A DNA stretch of 64,000 nt from Brevibacterium daeguense (GCF_021729135.1 NZ_JAJTWW010000009.1:124001-188000); one strand, 5' to 3'. Shown: positions 26,728 through 37,633, numbered from the stretch's first letter. Translations and numbers: made by a program. The notes: a model not told the origin generated them from the sequence alone.

Positions 26728-27762
26728 GTGAAGCAGCAGACCCTGGTCGGTTTCGGTCTGACCCTGGTGTCCGCATTCCTGTTCGCTGCGGCCGGTCCGG
26801 TCGCGAAGGCGATGTATGCGACGGGTTGGACTCCCGGGTCGGTGGTGCTGCTGCGACTCCTGGGGTGCGCGGTGCTGCTGGCGCTGCCGACCGTGCTCGC
26901 GATGCGCGGCCGCTGGTCGGAGGTCCGGACTCATTGGCGCATGCTCCTCGTCTACGGAGTGGTGGCGATGGCCGGCGTTCAGGGGCTGTTCTTCATGGCG
27001 GTCGAGCACCTCACCGTCGCGGTGGCGCTGCTGCTGGAGATGACCGCACCCCTGATGATCGTGTTCTGGGTGTGGCTGCGGACCAAGGCCAGGCCCTCGC
27101 TCCTGACATTCATCGGGATGGCGGTCTCGATGTCGGGGCTGGTGCTCGTCCTCGATCCGCGCGGAGCGCAGCTGCATCTGGGAGGCGTGCTCATGGCACT
27201 CGGCGCCGCTGTCTGCCTGTGCGCGTACTTCCTGGTCGGCGCCAAGACCGACATCCAGATCCCGGCCGTGGCAATGACGGGGATCGGCATGGGGATCGGC
27301 GCCGGCGTGATCCTGGCACTGTGGCCCACTGGGCTGCTCGACTACGAATTCCGCACCGCCGACATCGCGCTCGGTGAGATCAGCGTTCCCTGGTACGTCG
27401 GTGTGTTCCTGATCGTCATGGCGACGGGCGGGGCGTACCTGACCGGCATTGCCGGCATCCGCCTGATCGGGGCGACGGTGTCGAGCTTCGTCAACCTCAT
27501 CGAGGTGCCCTTCTCCGTCGTCGTCGCCTGGCTGGTGCTGGCTGAGCTCCCGGTGCTCATGCAGCTCGCGGGCGGGGTGCTCGTGCTCGGCGGAGTCGGG
27601 TTCATCAAGCTGGGCGCGAATCGCTCGCCGGCGCGCGAGGTGCTCGTCGACGACGAAGCCGCCGGGGATTCGGCCGTTCGCGACTGCGCTGCGGCGGAGC
27701 CGCTGGATACCGCCGCTGCCGCGCTGCCCGTCGGCGCGGGGGAGGCAGCGCGCTCGGCCTGA
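26728..27762 (+). CDS. EamA (DMT superfamily) transporter
   Basis: 344 residues with ten hydrophobic helices in two EamA repeats (first opening FGLTLVSAFLFAAAGPVAKA, second around residue 150). The family exports amino acids and other metabolites; this one looks like the RhtA-type group. GTG 26728 has a strong GAGGAGG site at 26716-26722; the frame upstream is open but lies in the leader. The C-terminal 45 residues are Ala/Glu-rich and outside the membrane. Regulation through the leader RNA is possible. Confidence 0.88.
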   Translation: MKQQTLVGFGLTLVSAFLFAAAGPVAKAMYATGWTPGSVVLLRLLGCAVLLALPTVLAMRGRWSEVRTHWRMLLVYGVVAMAGVQGLFFMAVEHLTVAVALLLEMTAPLMIVFWVWLRTKARPSLLTFIGMAVSMSGLVLVLDPRGAQLHLGGVLMALGAAVCLCAYFLVGAKTDIQIPAVAMTGIGMGIGAGVILALWPTGLLDYEFRTADIALGEISVPWYVGVFLIVMATGGAYLTGIAGIRLIGATVSSFVNLIEVPFSVVVAWLVLAELPVLMQLAGGVLVLGGVGFIKLGANRSPAREVLVDDEAAGDSAVRDCAAAEPLDTAAAALPVGAGEAARSA

Positions 27763-27854
27763 CGCCCGGCCTGCTGCGGCGCGCCTTCCGATCTCTCGCG
27801 TCGCCCCTCGGACCGGCACCCGGGGCTGGTGCTCCGACTGGGCTCCGCGGCTCC

Positions 27855-29501
27855 TCAGTCCTCGAAGGGGTGGTTCCGGATCGTGTAGGCGTAGCCCTGC
27901 TCGGTGAGGAATCGGCGGCGGTGAGCGGCGAACTGCTCGTCGACGGTGTCGGCGGCGACGACGGTGTAGAAGGTCGCGGGCTCGGCGTGGGCCTTGGGAC
28001 GCAGGATCCGGCCCAGCCGCTGCGCCTCCTCCTGCCGGGATCCGAAGGAGCCCGACACCTGGATGGCGACTGACGCCTCGGGCAGGTCGACGGAGAAGTT
28101 CGCAACCTTCGAGACGACGAGCACGCGCACCTCGCCGGCTCGGAAGGCGTCGAACAGGCGCGTCCGCTCGCTCAGCGGCGTCTGTCCGGTCAGCACCGGA
28201 GCGCCGAGCGCCGCGCCGAGCTCCTCGAGCTGATCGAGGTACTGACCGATGACGAGGACCTGCGCGTTCGGGTGATCCGCCACCAGCTCCTCGACGACCG
28301 GCACCTTGGCGTCCGTGCATGCCGCAAGCCGGTAGCGATCCTCCCCGGCGGCCCGGGCGTAGGCGATCCGGGAACCTGAATCGAGGCGGACGCGGACTTC
28401 GTGGCAGGTGGCCTGCGCGATGTAACCGGCGCGCTCGATCTCCTTCCAGGGCGCCTCGAACTGCTTGGGGCCGATGAGGGAGAACACCTCGTCCTCCCGC
28501 CCGTCCTCGCGGACCAGGGTCGCGGTCAGGCCGAGGCGCCTGCGGGCCTGGAGGCTGGCCGTCAGCCGGAAGACGGGGGCCGGCAGCAGGTGCACCTCGT
28601 CATAGATGACCAGCCCCCAGTCCCTCGCGTCGAGCAGCTCCAGGTGCAGATACGAGCCCTTCCGGCGAGTGGTGAGCACCTGGTAGGTCGCGATCGTGAC
28701 CGGCCGGATCTCCTTGACCGCTCCCGAGTACTCGCCGATCTCCTCGGGGGACAGCGAGGTGCGCCGCAGGAGCTCGGACTTCCACTGCTGCGCGGAGACG
28801 GAGTTCGTCACCAGGATCAGCGTGGTCGTGCCGACGGAGGCCATCGTCGCCGCGCCCACCACGGTCTTGCCGGCGCCGCACGGAAGCACCACGACACCGG
28901 ACTCGCCGGACATGAACGCGTCCACTGCCCGCTGCTGGTAGTCGCGCAGGTGCCACTTCCCGGCGTGGGTGTCGTCCGACAGCACGATCTGATGCGCTTC
29001 GCCGTCGACGTAGCCGGCGTGGTCGGCCACCGGGTGCCCGAGCTTGAGAAGCCGGTGCTTGAGCTCGCCGCGCTCGGAGGGGTGGACCGTGATCGTCGAG
29101 CGATCGATGCGCGCACCGAGCATCCCCGACATCTCCGGCTGCTCGGCCAGGTCGTCGAGGAGTTCCGGGTTGGCGCTGGCGAGCACCAGGCCGTGGACCG
29201 GTGAGCTGGACAGCGTGAGCACCCCGAACCGATCCATGATGTCGACGACATCGAGGAGCACCTCGTGCGGAACGGGATACTTGGAGAACTCCAGCAGGGT
29301 GTCGACGACCGATTCGGCGTCGTGGCCGCTGGCACGGGCGTTCCACAGGCCCAGCGGCGTGATCGCGTAGGTGTGGACGTGCTCCGGAGTCCGGGTCAGC
29401 TGTGCGAAAGGTGCGATCGCGATGGCCGCTTCGGAGGCGTCGGGATGAGCGGATTCCAGCAGGATCGTGCGGTCCGACTGGACGATGAGGGGACCGTTCA
29501 C
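27855..29501 (-). CDS. XPB/Rad25-type DNA repair helicase
   Basis: 548 residues. An N-terminal damage-recognition-like domain (to about 190) precedes SF2 helicase motifs: Walker A VLPCGAGKTVVG, DEVH in VIYDEVHLLPAP, TAT in LGLTATLVRED, and C-terminal motifs VLTGQTPLSERTRLF and EAQRLGRILRPK. Bacterial XPB unwinds DNA 3' to 5' and is linked to repair. The gene overlaps the next upstream gene by four bases, matching the mycobacterial ercc3-partner pair. Confidence 0.95.
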   Translation of the reverse strand: MNGPLIVQSDRTILLESAHPDASEAAIAIAPFAQLTRTPEHVHTYAITPLGLWNARASGHDAESVVDTLLEFSKYPVPHEVLLDVVDIMDRFGVLTLSSSPVHGLVLASANPELLDDLAEQPEMSGMLGARIDRSTITVHPSERGELKHRLLKLGHPVADHAGYVDGEAHQIVLSDDTHAGKWHLRDYQQRAVDAFMSGESGVVVLPCGAGKTVVGAATMASVGTTTLILVTNSVSAQQWKSELLRRTSLSPEEIGEYSGAVKEIRPVTIATYQVLTTRRKGSYLHLELLDARDWGLVIYDEVHLLPAPVFRLTASLQARRRLGLTATLVREDGREDEVFSLIGPKQFEAPWKEIERAGYIAQATCHEVRVRLDSGSRIAYARAAGEDRYRLAACTDAKVPVVEELVADHPNAQVLVIGQYLDQLEELGAALGAPVLTGQTPLSERTRLFDAFRAGEVRVLVVSKVANFSVDLPEASVAIQVSGSFGSRQEEAQRLGRILRPKAHAEPATFYTVVAADTVDEQFAAHRRRFLTEQGYAYTIRNHPFED

Positions 29502-31717
29502 CTGTCGTCCCCCAATGGTTCGGCCGAGGCGATCCGGGAGATCCCGAGCGCCACCTCGGTGGCGCGCCCGCCCGCCTCGCGGATGCCGCGGACGCGTCCG
29601 GTGGTGACCTGGACGGGGCGCAGGGGGAACCGGCTGCGCCTGCCGTCGGCGCCCACGACGGTGACCGCAACCGTTGACCCCGCTGCGGCCGCCTCGCGCA
29701 GCACGTCGAGGATGCCGAGCGGCGAATCGGCCGAGCCCGACGCCGCAGCGCTGCGGGCGTGCAGCAGACCGCGGATGTGGTGCGGCAGGTCCTTCTCCGG
29801 CACCAGCAGGGAACGCCGGGTCACGGCTGCGCTCGCGCGAGTGCGGGCCGCCCGAGGCGGCGGTCCGGCGGTCGCATGGTGGCGCAGGGTGGGCTGACCC
29901 GCCGCTTCCAGGAGCGAGGCGAGGCGGTCCTGGGGGACTGCCGCCACCGCCACCGTCGTGCTCACGCGGTTCAGGCCGGCGGCGAGCAGCTGCGGGTCGG
30001 CCAGCAGCGGCTCGAGATCGCTCGGATCGTCGACGACGAGCACCGAGCGGGCGGGGGCGACCTGCACTCGCCGCAGCTTGGCGGCGGCTTCGTCGATGAG
30101 GAAGCGAAGCGGCTGGGGGACGCCGGTCGAGGAGACGCGGGCGATGAGCTCGTGGACGTCGGCGACGGACATGCCGGTGCGCAGTGCCCGGGAGATCGAG
30201 TCGGCGGTGAAGCGGTAGACCGTGCCCTGGCCGCGGGTGTCCACATCGGCGATGTTGTCGAGTTCGGCGTGCAGGCGCGGATCGACCGGTCCGGTGGCGA
30301 CTGCGGTCAGATCGGACTGGACGAGCACCGAGGTCTGGAGGGCGGGCAGGAGCTCGGTGACGAGACCGCGCACCCGGTCCGACACCTCCACCAGGCCGGG
30401 GTCATAGCCGGCAGGGGCGGGGGCCGCGCGCATCGCCACCCGCAGGTCCGCGGCGACCCGGCGGCCGATCGCGGTGAGTGCGTGCTGCTCGGGATGGGCC
30501 AGCGGTGAGCTGACCAGGCCGAGCGCCTGCGCCTCGCGGAGAAGCTGATCAACGGTCGCACGTGACAGCGCGGCAGCCAGGGGTCTCTTCCACTGCAGGC
30601 GCGCGAAGAGTTCCGCGTCCGGGATCGCCCAGCCGTCTTCGGCTGCGGCCGGCAGGGTTCCGGCCGGCTGAGAGTCAACGCCCGGGACGCCGGTCGGCTG
30701 GGTGCTGGCGCCCGCCTGGGTGGCGCCCGCCTGGGCGCGGGCGGGCCCCTCGGCGGTCTCCGCGAGCTCCGCCAGCACCAGGTGCTTGAGGTAGGGCAGC
30801 TGCGGCAGGCTCGAGGGGAATCCGGCGTAGGGGTTGAGCCGGGCGCCGCCGGCGGCAGAGGAAAGGGAATGGATCCGCTCCCCGCGCCCCGTCCTGCCGG
30901 CCAGCACATGAGTGGTGTCGACGGTGCCCATCAGCCAGGTGTGGAGGAGGCGGGAGTGCGCCTCGGCGCGGTCGAGGTCGAGGAAGGAGTCGTAGGCGAC
31001 GGTCGGCAGCCACTGCGGGTCGATGTCCTTGCCTCCCACGCCGAGCAGCCCGGCCTGCCCGGCGAGCTCGGTGAGGAACACCGCCTTCGAGTAGTCCAGT
31101 CCGGTCGCCCGGGCGCGCAGCTGCATATCCCGCTTGCCCACTCCGCCGCTGGTGAGCTGGGAGGCGGGCGCGTCGTCGAATGCGTCGAGCACCGACAGCA
31201 CCTCGCCGACGACGCCGCCTGCCGCTGCGGCCTGCGCGTTCTCCAGGAGCGAGTGGGCAATCCGAGTGGGGGAGACCTGCTGCGGCCGCGCGCTGTGCAG
31301 CCACGCGATGTCGGCGGCACGGTCGGCGGCAGAGGTCGGCAGGAGTCCGACCGCCTCGCTGTGGATGCGGAATGCGGGCGCGGCCAGTGGGGTGTCGACC
31401 GCAGAATCCTGGGCCGGCCACATGAGTCCCAGGCGCAGCAGCTCGGCGAGCACCGCTTCGTCGGCGCCGAGCGCGGAAGCCGGGACGGCAGGGTCGACGC
31501 GAGTGGCGACGGCGGCGCGGTGTGCCGCTCGCAGGTGGGGGACGGAGAGCGCTTCCAGGCCGGCCGCGACCCCGGCGCGCGAGGCCGCCGCCGCCGCGAC
31601 GCCGCCGAGCGTGGTGATGTCGGCGCGCATGAGGTCGCGGCGAGCAGTGCACAGGGCGGTGAACCAGGATTCCTCGGCTCGGGCGAGCCAGGCGGCGAAT
31701 GAGATGAGCTGGGGCAT
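29498..31717 (-). CDS. Helicase-associated protein, partner of XPB
   Basis: 739 residues. It starts MPQLISFAAWLARAEESWF and is largely helical with winged-helix-like segments. The C-terminal third (for example VLVVDDPSDLEPLLADPQLLAAGLNRVSTTVAVA) matches the helicase C3/'helicase-associated' domain. No ATPase motif is seen. The same gene sits beside XPB throughout Actinobacteria. ATG 31717 is preceded by TACACT at seven bases, so I reject the 15-residue upstream extension. It may load XPB or regulate it (inference). Confidence 0.85.
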   Translation of the reverse strand: MPQLISFAAWLARAEESWFTALCTARRDLMRADITTLGGVAAAAASRAGVAAGLEALSVPHLRAAHRAAVATRVDPAVPASALGADEAVLAELLRLGLMWPAQDSAVDTPLAAPAFRIHSEAVGLLPTSAADRAADIAWLHSARPQQVSPTRIAHSLLENAQAAAAGGVVGEVLSVLDAFDDAPASQLTSGGVGKRDMQLRARATGLDYSKAVFLTELAGQAGLLGVGGKDIDPQWLPTVAYDSFLDLDRAEAHSRLLHTWLMGTVDTTHVLAGRTGRGERIHSLSSAAGGARLNPYAGFPSSLPQLPYLKHLVLAELAETAEGPARAQAGATQAGASTQPTGVPGVDSQPAGTLPAAAEDGWAIPDAELFARLQWKRPLAAALSRATVDQLLREAQALGLVSSPLAHPEQHALTAIGRRVAADLRVAMRAAPAPAGYDPGLVEVSDRVRGLVTELLPALQTSVLVQSDLTAVATGPVDPRLHAELDNIADVDTRGQGTVYRFTADSISRALRTGMSVADVHELIARVSSTGVPQPLRFLIDEAAAKLRRVQVAPARSVLVVDDPSDLEPLLADPQLLAAGLNRVSTTVAVAAVPQDRLASLLEAAGQPTLRHHATAGPPPRAARTRASAAVTRRSLLVPEKDLPHHIRGLLHARSAAASGSADSPLGILDVLREAAAAGSTVAVTVVGADGRRSRFPLRPVQVTTGRVRGIREAGGRATEVALGISRIASAEPLGDDR

Positions 31718-31852
31718 CGCCTCCAGTGTAGTCCGGGATGCCGTGGCTCCCTCGGCCGCCAAGGGAGCCAGAGCGCACCCGCAGCCCGGTGGCTCGTGCG
31801 ACGGGAGGTGCGGCTACACTGGTTCGGTCAGTGATCAACGGAGGAGGTGCGC

Positions 31853-32092
31853 ATGTCGACTGCTGAGAACTCACGGAGTGCTGGGACGCCCCGGGCGGAT
31901 ACCGTCATCATCGCGTCGGCAGTGGCTCTGAGCCTGATCGGCCTCCTCGCTCTCGTCATTGTGGTGATCGCCGGAGTCTCGGGTTCAACGCCCTCGGTGA
32001 CCCTGACCTGGATCGGCATGCTCACGATTCCCGCGGCGTTCATCCTGCTGGTGGTCGAATTCGGGCGCGCCATCGCACGCCGCCGCGCCTGA
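31853..32092 (+). CDS. Small two-helix membrane protein
   Basis: 79 residues. A polar head is followed by two transmembrane helices (about 21-45 and 52-72) and a basic end (RAIARRRA). GGAGGAGG at 31840-31847 fits ATG 31853; the in-frame GTG at 31847 lies inside that ribosome site. I recognise no family. It sits alone between the XPB operon and a cold-shock operon. Confidence 0.72.
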   Translation: MSTAENSRSAGTPRADTVIIASAVALSLIGLLALVIVVIAGVSGSTPSVTLTWIGMLTIPAAFILLVVEFGRAIARRRA

Positions 32093-32179
32093 GCCGTACC
32101 GCACTCCTCGCCCCACCGCGCATTCGCCGCTTGCGCCTCGCACTTGATCATTCCCGCCGTTCTCCTGTGAAAGGACATC

Positions 32180-32554
32180 ATGCCTACCGGACGCGTCAAA
32201 TGGTTCGACCCCGCCAAGGGATTCGGATTCGTCACCGCAGACGACGGTGAACAGGTGTTCCTCCACTCGAGCGCGCTGCCGGCCGATGTCGAGGTCAAGC
32301 CGGGCACGCGCCTCGACTTTGACATGGTCGACGGCCGCAAGGGCAAGCAGGTCCTCAAAGCGCGCATCGTCGAGTCGCCGGTCGCCAAGCGCATGCGTCG
32401 GGATCCGGACAAGACCGCGTCGATGATCGACGACGTCATCCGGCTCCTCGACGACACCTCCACCGGGCTGCGCAGAGGCCGGTATCCCGATCCTGCTCAT
32501 TCGCATAAGGTTGCAGAAGTGCTGCGCGCAATCGCAGACGATCTGGAGGGCTGA
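32180..32554 (+). CDS. Cold-shock protein with C-terminal helical extension
   Basis: 124 residues. Residues 1-64 are a cold-shock domain with RNP1 KGFGFVTAD and RNP2 VFLHSSAL. The remaining 60 residues form a predicted helical region (TASMIDDVIRLLDDTS, HKVAEVLRAIADDLEG). This longer actinobacterial type differs from the 67-residue protein at 11527. GTGAAAGG precedes the ATG. It shares one base with the DUF3027 start (TGATG), so they form one operon. Confidence 0.93.
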   Translation: MPTGRVKWFDPAKGFGFVTADDGEQVFLHSSALPADVEVKPGTRLDFDMVDGRKGKQVLKARIVESPVAKRMRRDPDKTASMIDDVIRLLDDTSTGLRRGRYPDPAHSHKVAEVLRAIADDLEG

Positions 32555-33528
32555 TGTCAGAACTGTTTCCGCGCTGGCTGGACGGCGTGAAATCCGCCGC
32601 ACCTGCCGGGGAAGAGCGTGACCTCGTGGCGCATGAGCCCGAGGCGGCTGCGAGGTCTGCTGCCGAGGCACCTGTCGATGCAGTCGGCGAGGTGGCTGTC
32701 GACGTCGAGGTCGAGGCACCTGTCGATGCAGTCGGCGAGGTAGCTGAGGAGTCGTTCAGCGCCCGGCGCCCGGTGAAGCCGATGGCGGACAAGCTGCTGC
32801 TGGATGCCGTGTCGATCGCCCGTGACGCCATCGCCGAGGTGGCCGACCCGAACCACATCGGCGCTCACCTCGGCGCGGTGATGGAAGGGCAGCGGCTGGC
32901 GACGCACTCCTTCACCTGCACTGCGAAGGCCTATCGGGGCTGGCATTGGGTGGCCGTGCTCGCCCGGGCTCCGAGGTCGAAGAAGGTCACAGTCTGCGAG
33001 ACGGCACTGCTCCCCGGGGACGAGGCACTCGTCCCGCCGCGCTGGGTTCCGTGGGAGGAGCGACTGCAGCCCGATGACCTGGGCGCTCGCGATGTGCTCC
33101 CGAAGGTCGACGAGGACCCGAATCTCCAGCCCAGCTTCGAGCAGGTGCCCCTGGAAGACGACGAGGACGTCGACCAGGTGCCGAACTTCGAGTTCGGTCT
33201 GGGGCGCAAGCGGGTGCTCTCGCCCGTGGGACTGGCCAACGCGGCGGAGCGCTGGAACGCCTCCGATGCCGGGCCGGAGGGCGAGTACGCCAAGCGCGCG
33301 ACCGCTCACTGCTCGAGCTGCGGTTACCTGCTGCCGATGGCCGGCACCCTGCGGACCCAGTTCGGGGTCTGCGCGAATGAATGGTCGCCCTTCGACGGCC
33401 GGGTCGTGTCCCTCGACGCCGGATGCGGTGCTCATTCCGAGACCGACGTCCACAAGCAGAGCCCCGACGCGGGTCAGCCTGCCATCGATGACCTGCATGA
33501 TGCGATCGAAGTGAGCGCAGGTTCATGA
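32554..33528 (+). CDS. DUF3027 protein
   Basis: 324 residues. After a short start (SELFPRWLDGVK) comes an acidic linker with a duplicated APVDAVGEVA. The DUF3027 core runs from about residue 75: HIGAHLGAVMEGQRLATHSF, GWHWVAVLARAP and VPPRWVPWEERL. Near residue 258 a CxxC (HCSSCGYLLPM) and a later Cys pair look like a zinc ribbon. Function is unknown. Coupling to a cold-shock gene and to DUF456 is conserved in relatives. Confidence 0.86.
   Translation: MSELFPRWLDGVKSAAPAGEERDLVAHEPEAAARSAAEAPVDAVGEVAVDVEVEAPVDAVGEVAEESFSARRPVKPMADKLLLDAVSIARDAIAEVADPNHIGAHLGAVMEGQRLATHSFTCTAKAYRGWHWVAVLARAPRSKKVTVCETALLPGDEALVPPRWVPWEERLQPDDLGARDVLPKVDEDPNLQPSFEQVPLEDDEDVDQVPNFEFGLGRKRVLSPVGLANAAERWNASDAGPEGEYAKRATAHCSSCGYLLPMAGTLRTQFGVCANEWSPFDGRVVSLDAGCGAHSETDVHKQSPDAGQPAIDDLHDAIEVSAGS
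32664..32741 (+). repeat. 30-bp direct repeat in the DUF3027 gene
   Basis: The 30 bases at 32664-32693 recur exactly at 32712-32741, 48 bp apart, encoding EAPVDAVGEV twice in the acidic linker. It looks like a recent in-frame duplication. Confidence 0.88.
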
Positions 33529-34025
33529 CGGTCGATGTCGTCGCCACGACGATCGCGGGCATCGCCATTCTGGTGGGCTGCATCGGCATCGTCGTGCCCG
33601 TCCTGCCCGGTTCGATCCTCATCGGGTTGGCAGCGCTGGGCTGGGCGATCGCCATCGGGGGAACCACCGGCTGGGTGACATTCGCGGTCATCGCCGTGCT
33701 GGTCAGCATCGGCATGACGGCGTCCTGGGTTCTCACCGGCAGGCGGCTGAAGGCCAAGCAGGTGCCGAACAGCTCCCTGCTGGTGGGCGGCGTGCTTGCA
33801 GTCATCGGCTTCTTCGTGGTGCCGATCATCGGCCTGCTGCTGGGCTTCGTCGCAGGCCTGTACCTGGCGGAGTACCTCCGACTGAAGGACTACCGGACCG
33901 CATGGGATTCCAGTTGGACGGCCATCAAGGCTGCTGGGATCGGCATCATCATCGAATTCAGCGCTGCCGCCGTCGCCGCAGGCGCGTTCGTGGTCGGCAA
34001 CGTGGTCCATTACCTCAACGTCTGA
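33525..34025 (+). CDS. DUF456 membrane protein
   Basis: 166 residues with five to six hydrophobic helices, glycine-rich (AGIAILVGCIGIVVPVLPGS opens the second). This is the DUF456 family of small membrane proteins of unknown role. It overlaps the DUF3027 gene by four bases (ATGA) and ends the three-gene operon before a bidirectional terminator. Confidence 0.85.
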   Translation: MTVDVVATTIAGIAILVGCIGIVVPVLPGSILIGLAALGWAIAIGGTTGWVTFAVIAVLVSIGMTASWVLTGRRLKAKQVPNSSLLVGGVLAVIGFFVVPIIGLLLGFVAGLYLAEYLRLKDYRTAWDSSWTAIKAAGIGIIIEFSAAAVAAGAFVVGNVVHYLNV

Positions 34026-34066
34026 CTCGCCGGCCGGGTCGGTTCATTCGACACTCCCGGTCGTCC

Positions 34067-34119
34067 ATTCGACACCGATGCCCCGGAAACTGCCGGTTTC
34101 CGGGGCATCAGTGTCGAAT
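34067..34119. terminator. Bidirectional terminator between DUF456 and serC
   Basis: A very long stem: ATTCGACAC and GATGCCCCGGAAAC pair with their complements across a TGCCG loop, with one mismatched pair between the two parts (23 pairs). It serves two convergent genes. CATTCGACAC also occurs just upstream at 34045, a second copy of the arm. Confidence 0.9.
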
Positions 34120-34138
34120 CTGCGTTCGACGACGCGGA

Positions 34139-35284
<1,146 letters not shown>

Positions 35285-35344
35285 CTACCGCGCAGGCCGT
35301 CAAAGCCCGTGCGCTGTGTCCCCGGCGAGCAGTAGTGTGGCTCC

Positions 35345-36025
35345 ATGACCGACCCACGTTCACGCATGGACTCGCTGGCCCACCAGCGGGTGGAGTACGG
35401 CGCGCTCGGTGCCGCGGACGTCGCAGCCGACCCGTACTCCCAGTTCGCCCAGTGGTACGAGCAAGCCGCGGATCCGGTGCGGGAGCCCAACGCCATGGTG
35501 GTGGCGACCGCGGACCCGGACGACCCGCGCGGTCCCAGCGCCCGAGTTGTCCTGCTCAAGGGCTTCAGCGCCGAGGGCTTCGTGTTCTTCACCAACTACG
35601 ACTCCGCGAAGGGGCGGCAGATCGCGGCCGACAACAGAATCGCGCTCGTCTTCCCATGGCACGACATGCACCGGCAGGTGCGTGTGCGGGGGATCGCGGT
35701 TCGCACCTCGGCGGAGGAGTCCGACGAGTACTTCGCCAAGCGCCCGCGGGGGGCTCAGCTGGGAGCTGTCGCCAGTCGGCAGTCGGAGCCGGTGGAGTCC
35801 AGAGAGGCGTTGCATCGTGCCTACGACCGGGCCAGCGCCGAATACGAGGGCAGGGAGGTCCCACGTCCTGAATTCTGGGGCGGGTACCTGGTCAGGCCTG
35901 TCGAGATCGAGTTCTGGCAGGGACAGGCCAACCGGTTCCACGACCGCTTCCTGTATCGCAGCACCGAGGGCACCCCACCGCTGGACGCAGGGGACCGCTG
36001 GACCATCACCCGGCTCAACCCGTGA
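35345..36025 (+). CDS. pdxH: Pyridoxamine 5'-phosphate oxidase
   Basis: 226 residues. FMN/PLP-site motifs include PSARVVLLKGFSAEGFVFFTNYDS, the mid segment RPRGAQLGAVASRQS, and the C-terminal FWQGQANRFHDRFLY and WTITRLNP. It oxidises PNP or PMP to PLP. TAGTGT (35333-35338) is six bases before the ATG, so this is another leaderless start. The 69-base gap to serC holds both promoters, pairing a PLP maker with a PLP user. Confidence 0.96.
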   Translation: MTDPRSRMDSLAHQRVEYGALGAADVAADPYSQFAQWYEQAADPVREPNAMVVATADPDDPRGPSARVVLLKGFSAEGFVFFTNYDSAKGRQIAADNRIALVFPWHDMHRQVRVRGIAVRTSAEESDEYFAKRPRGAQLGAVASRQSEPVESREALHRAYDRASAEYEGREVPRPEFWGGYLVRPVEIEFWQGQANRFHDRFLYRSTEGTPPLDAGDRWTITRLNP

Positions 36026-36178
36026 GCGCGAGGACGACCCGTCGGGCTGCTGGCTGACTTCTGGAGCCGCGTTCGCGGTGCTCACCGCGACCTCGGACAC
36101 AGCGATGATCGGACGACTCATTCAACCCAGCAACCCATTGTCCGGATCACACCAGGACACGAACGATTGAGGACGGAA

Positions 36179-37633
36179 ATGACTGAATACTCTGCACAGG
36201 CGAGGTTCGACAACTACATCGGCGGCTCCTGGGTGGGCAGCGGGGAACGCAGCGCGAATGTGAATCCCTCGGACACCTCGGATGTCCTCGGACACTTCGC
36301 GCGCGCCGATGCCGCCACCGTCGAACGCGCGATCGCCGCTGCCAGGGCCGCTCTTCCGGAATGGTCGACCGGGTCCATCCAGCAGCGGTTCGACATCCTG
36401 GACACCACGGGCTCGGTGCTCAAGGAACGGTCGGCCGAGCTCGGCGCTCTGCTGGCGCGGGAAGAGGGCAAGCAGATCACGGAGGCGACCGCGGAGGTGC
36501 TTCGGGCCGCCCAGATCTTCAAGTTCTTCGCCGGCGAGGCGATCCGCAACACCGGCGAGATCGTCGAGTCGGTCCGCCCCGGCCTGACGGTGGAGATGAC
36601 ACATGAGCCCGTCGGGGTGGTCGGGGTCATCACCCCCTGGAACTTCCCGATCGCGATTCCGGCGTGGAAGATCGCACCGGCTCTTGCCTACGGGAACACC
36701 GTCGTATTCAAGCCGGCGGAGATCGTCCCCGCCTGCGCCCATGAGCTCGTGCGGATCCTGATCGATGCCGGTGTGCCGGACGGGGTGCTCAACCTCGTGA
36801 CCGGTCCGGGCGGTGTCGTGGGCGACGCGATCTCCTCGTCCCGGGATGTCGACGCCGTGACCTTCACCGGATCGGTGGCCGTCGGCGAAGGCGTCATCGC
36901 CAACGCCACGGCCGCCGGTGCCAAGGTGCAGTGCGAGATGGGCGGCAAGAATCCCCTCATCGTCCTCGGCGACGCCGATCTGCAGGCCGCCGCCGACGCC
37001 GCGGTCAACGGCGCGTTCTTCTCCACCGGGCAGCGCTGCACCGCGTCCAGCCGACTCATCGTGACGGCGGACGTTCACGACGAGTTCGTCGCCCTGATGA
37101 AGGAGAAGATGGCCCGCCTTGTCGTCGGTGACGCACGCGACGCCGACACCGTGATCGGGCCGGTGGTGTCCGCCTCGCAGTTCGAGCAGGATCGCAGATA
37201 CCTCGGGATCGCCGCCTCGGAGGGCGCCACCGTCCACGGTGGCGAAGTCGTCGAGCGACCTTCGGAAGGCTACTTCCTCGCCCCGGCGCTGGTGACCGAG
37301 ACGACTGAGACCATGACCATCAATACCGAGGAAGTGTTCGGCCCGGTCGCATCGGTGATCAAGGTCAAGGACTACGAGGAGGCGCTCGCCGTCGCCAATC
37401 GGACACCCTTCGGGCTGTCGGCCGGGATCTTCACGAACTCGCTCAAGCACGCAGCGCATTTCAAGCGCCACTCCGACGCCGGCATGGTCATGGTCAACGC
37501 GCCCACGGCAGGAGTGGACTACCACACGTCATTCGGCGGCCGGAAGGGATCGAGCTACGGTCCCCGCGAGCAGGGACGTGCTGCTCGAGAGTTCTACACC
37601 AACCACAAGACGGCGTATGTGAATGCCGGCTGA
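36179..37633 (+). CDS. Aldehyde dehydrogenase, ketoglutarate-semialdehyde type
   Basis: 484 residues. Features are NYIGGSWVGSGE at the start, TPWNFPIAIPAWKIAPALAYG in the cofactor region, Glu in CEMGGKNPLIVL, catalytic Cys in FSTGQRCTASS, and a C-terminus with GGRKGSSYGPREQG. The last pattern is typical of alpha-ketoglutarate semialdehyde dehydrogenases in sugar-acid breakdown. No pathway genes surround it, so substrate is uncertain. GAGGACGG fits ATG 36179; a TTG at 36167 lies before the ribosome site. Confidence 0.87.
   Translation: MTEYSAQARFDNYIGGSWVGSGERSANVNPSDTSDVLGHFARADAATVERAIAAARAALPEWSTGSIQQRFDILDTTGSVLKERSAELGALLAREEGKQITEATAEVLRAAQIFKFFAGEAIRNTGEIVESVRPGLTVEMTHEPVGVVGVITPWNFPIAIPAWKIAPALAYGNTVVFKPAEIVPACAHELVRILIDAGVPDGVLNLVTGPGGVVGDAISSSRDVDAVTFTGSVAVGEGVIANATAAGAKVQCEMGGKNPLIVLGDADLQAAADAAVNGAFFSTGQRCTASSRLIVTADVHDEFVALMKEKMARLVVGDARDADTVIGPVVSASQFEQDRRYLGIAASEGATVHGGEVVERPSEGYFLAPALVTETTETMTINTEEVFGPVASVIKVKDYEEALAVANRTPFGLSAGIFTNSLKHAAHFKRHSDAGMVMVNAPTAGVDYHTSFGGRKGSSYGPREQGRAAREFYTNHKTAYVNAG

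Noticed and set aside
25912..28320. 802-codon minus-strand frame across the CGNR, EamA and XPB genes
   Set aside because: It overlaps three genes with strong family motifs in other frames, and its composition is typical of a GC shadow.
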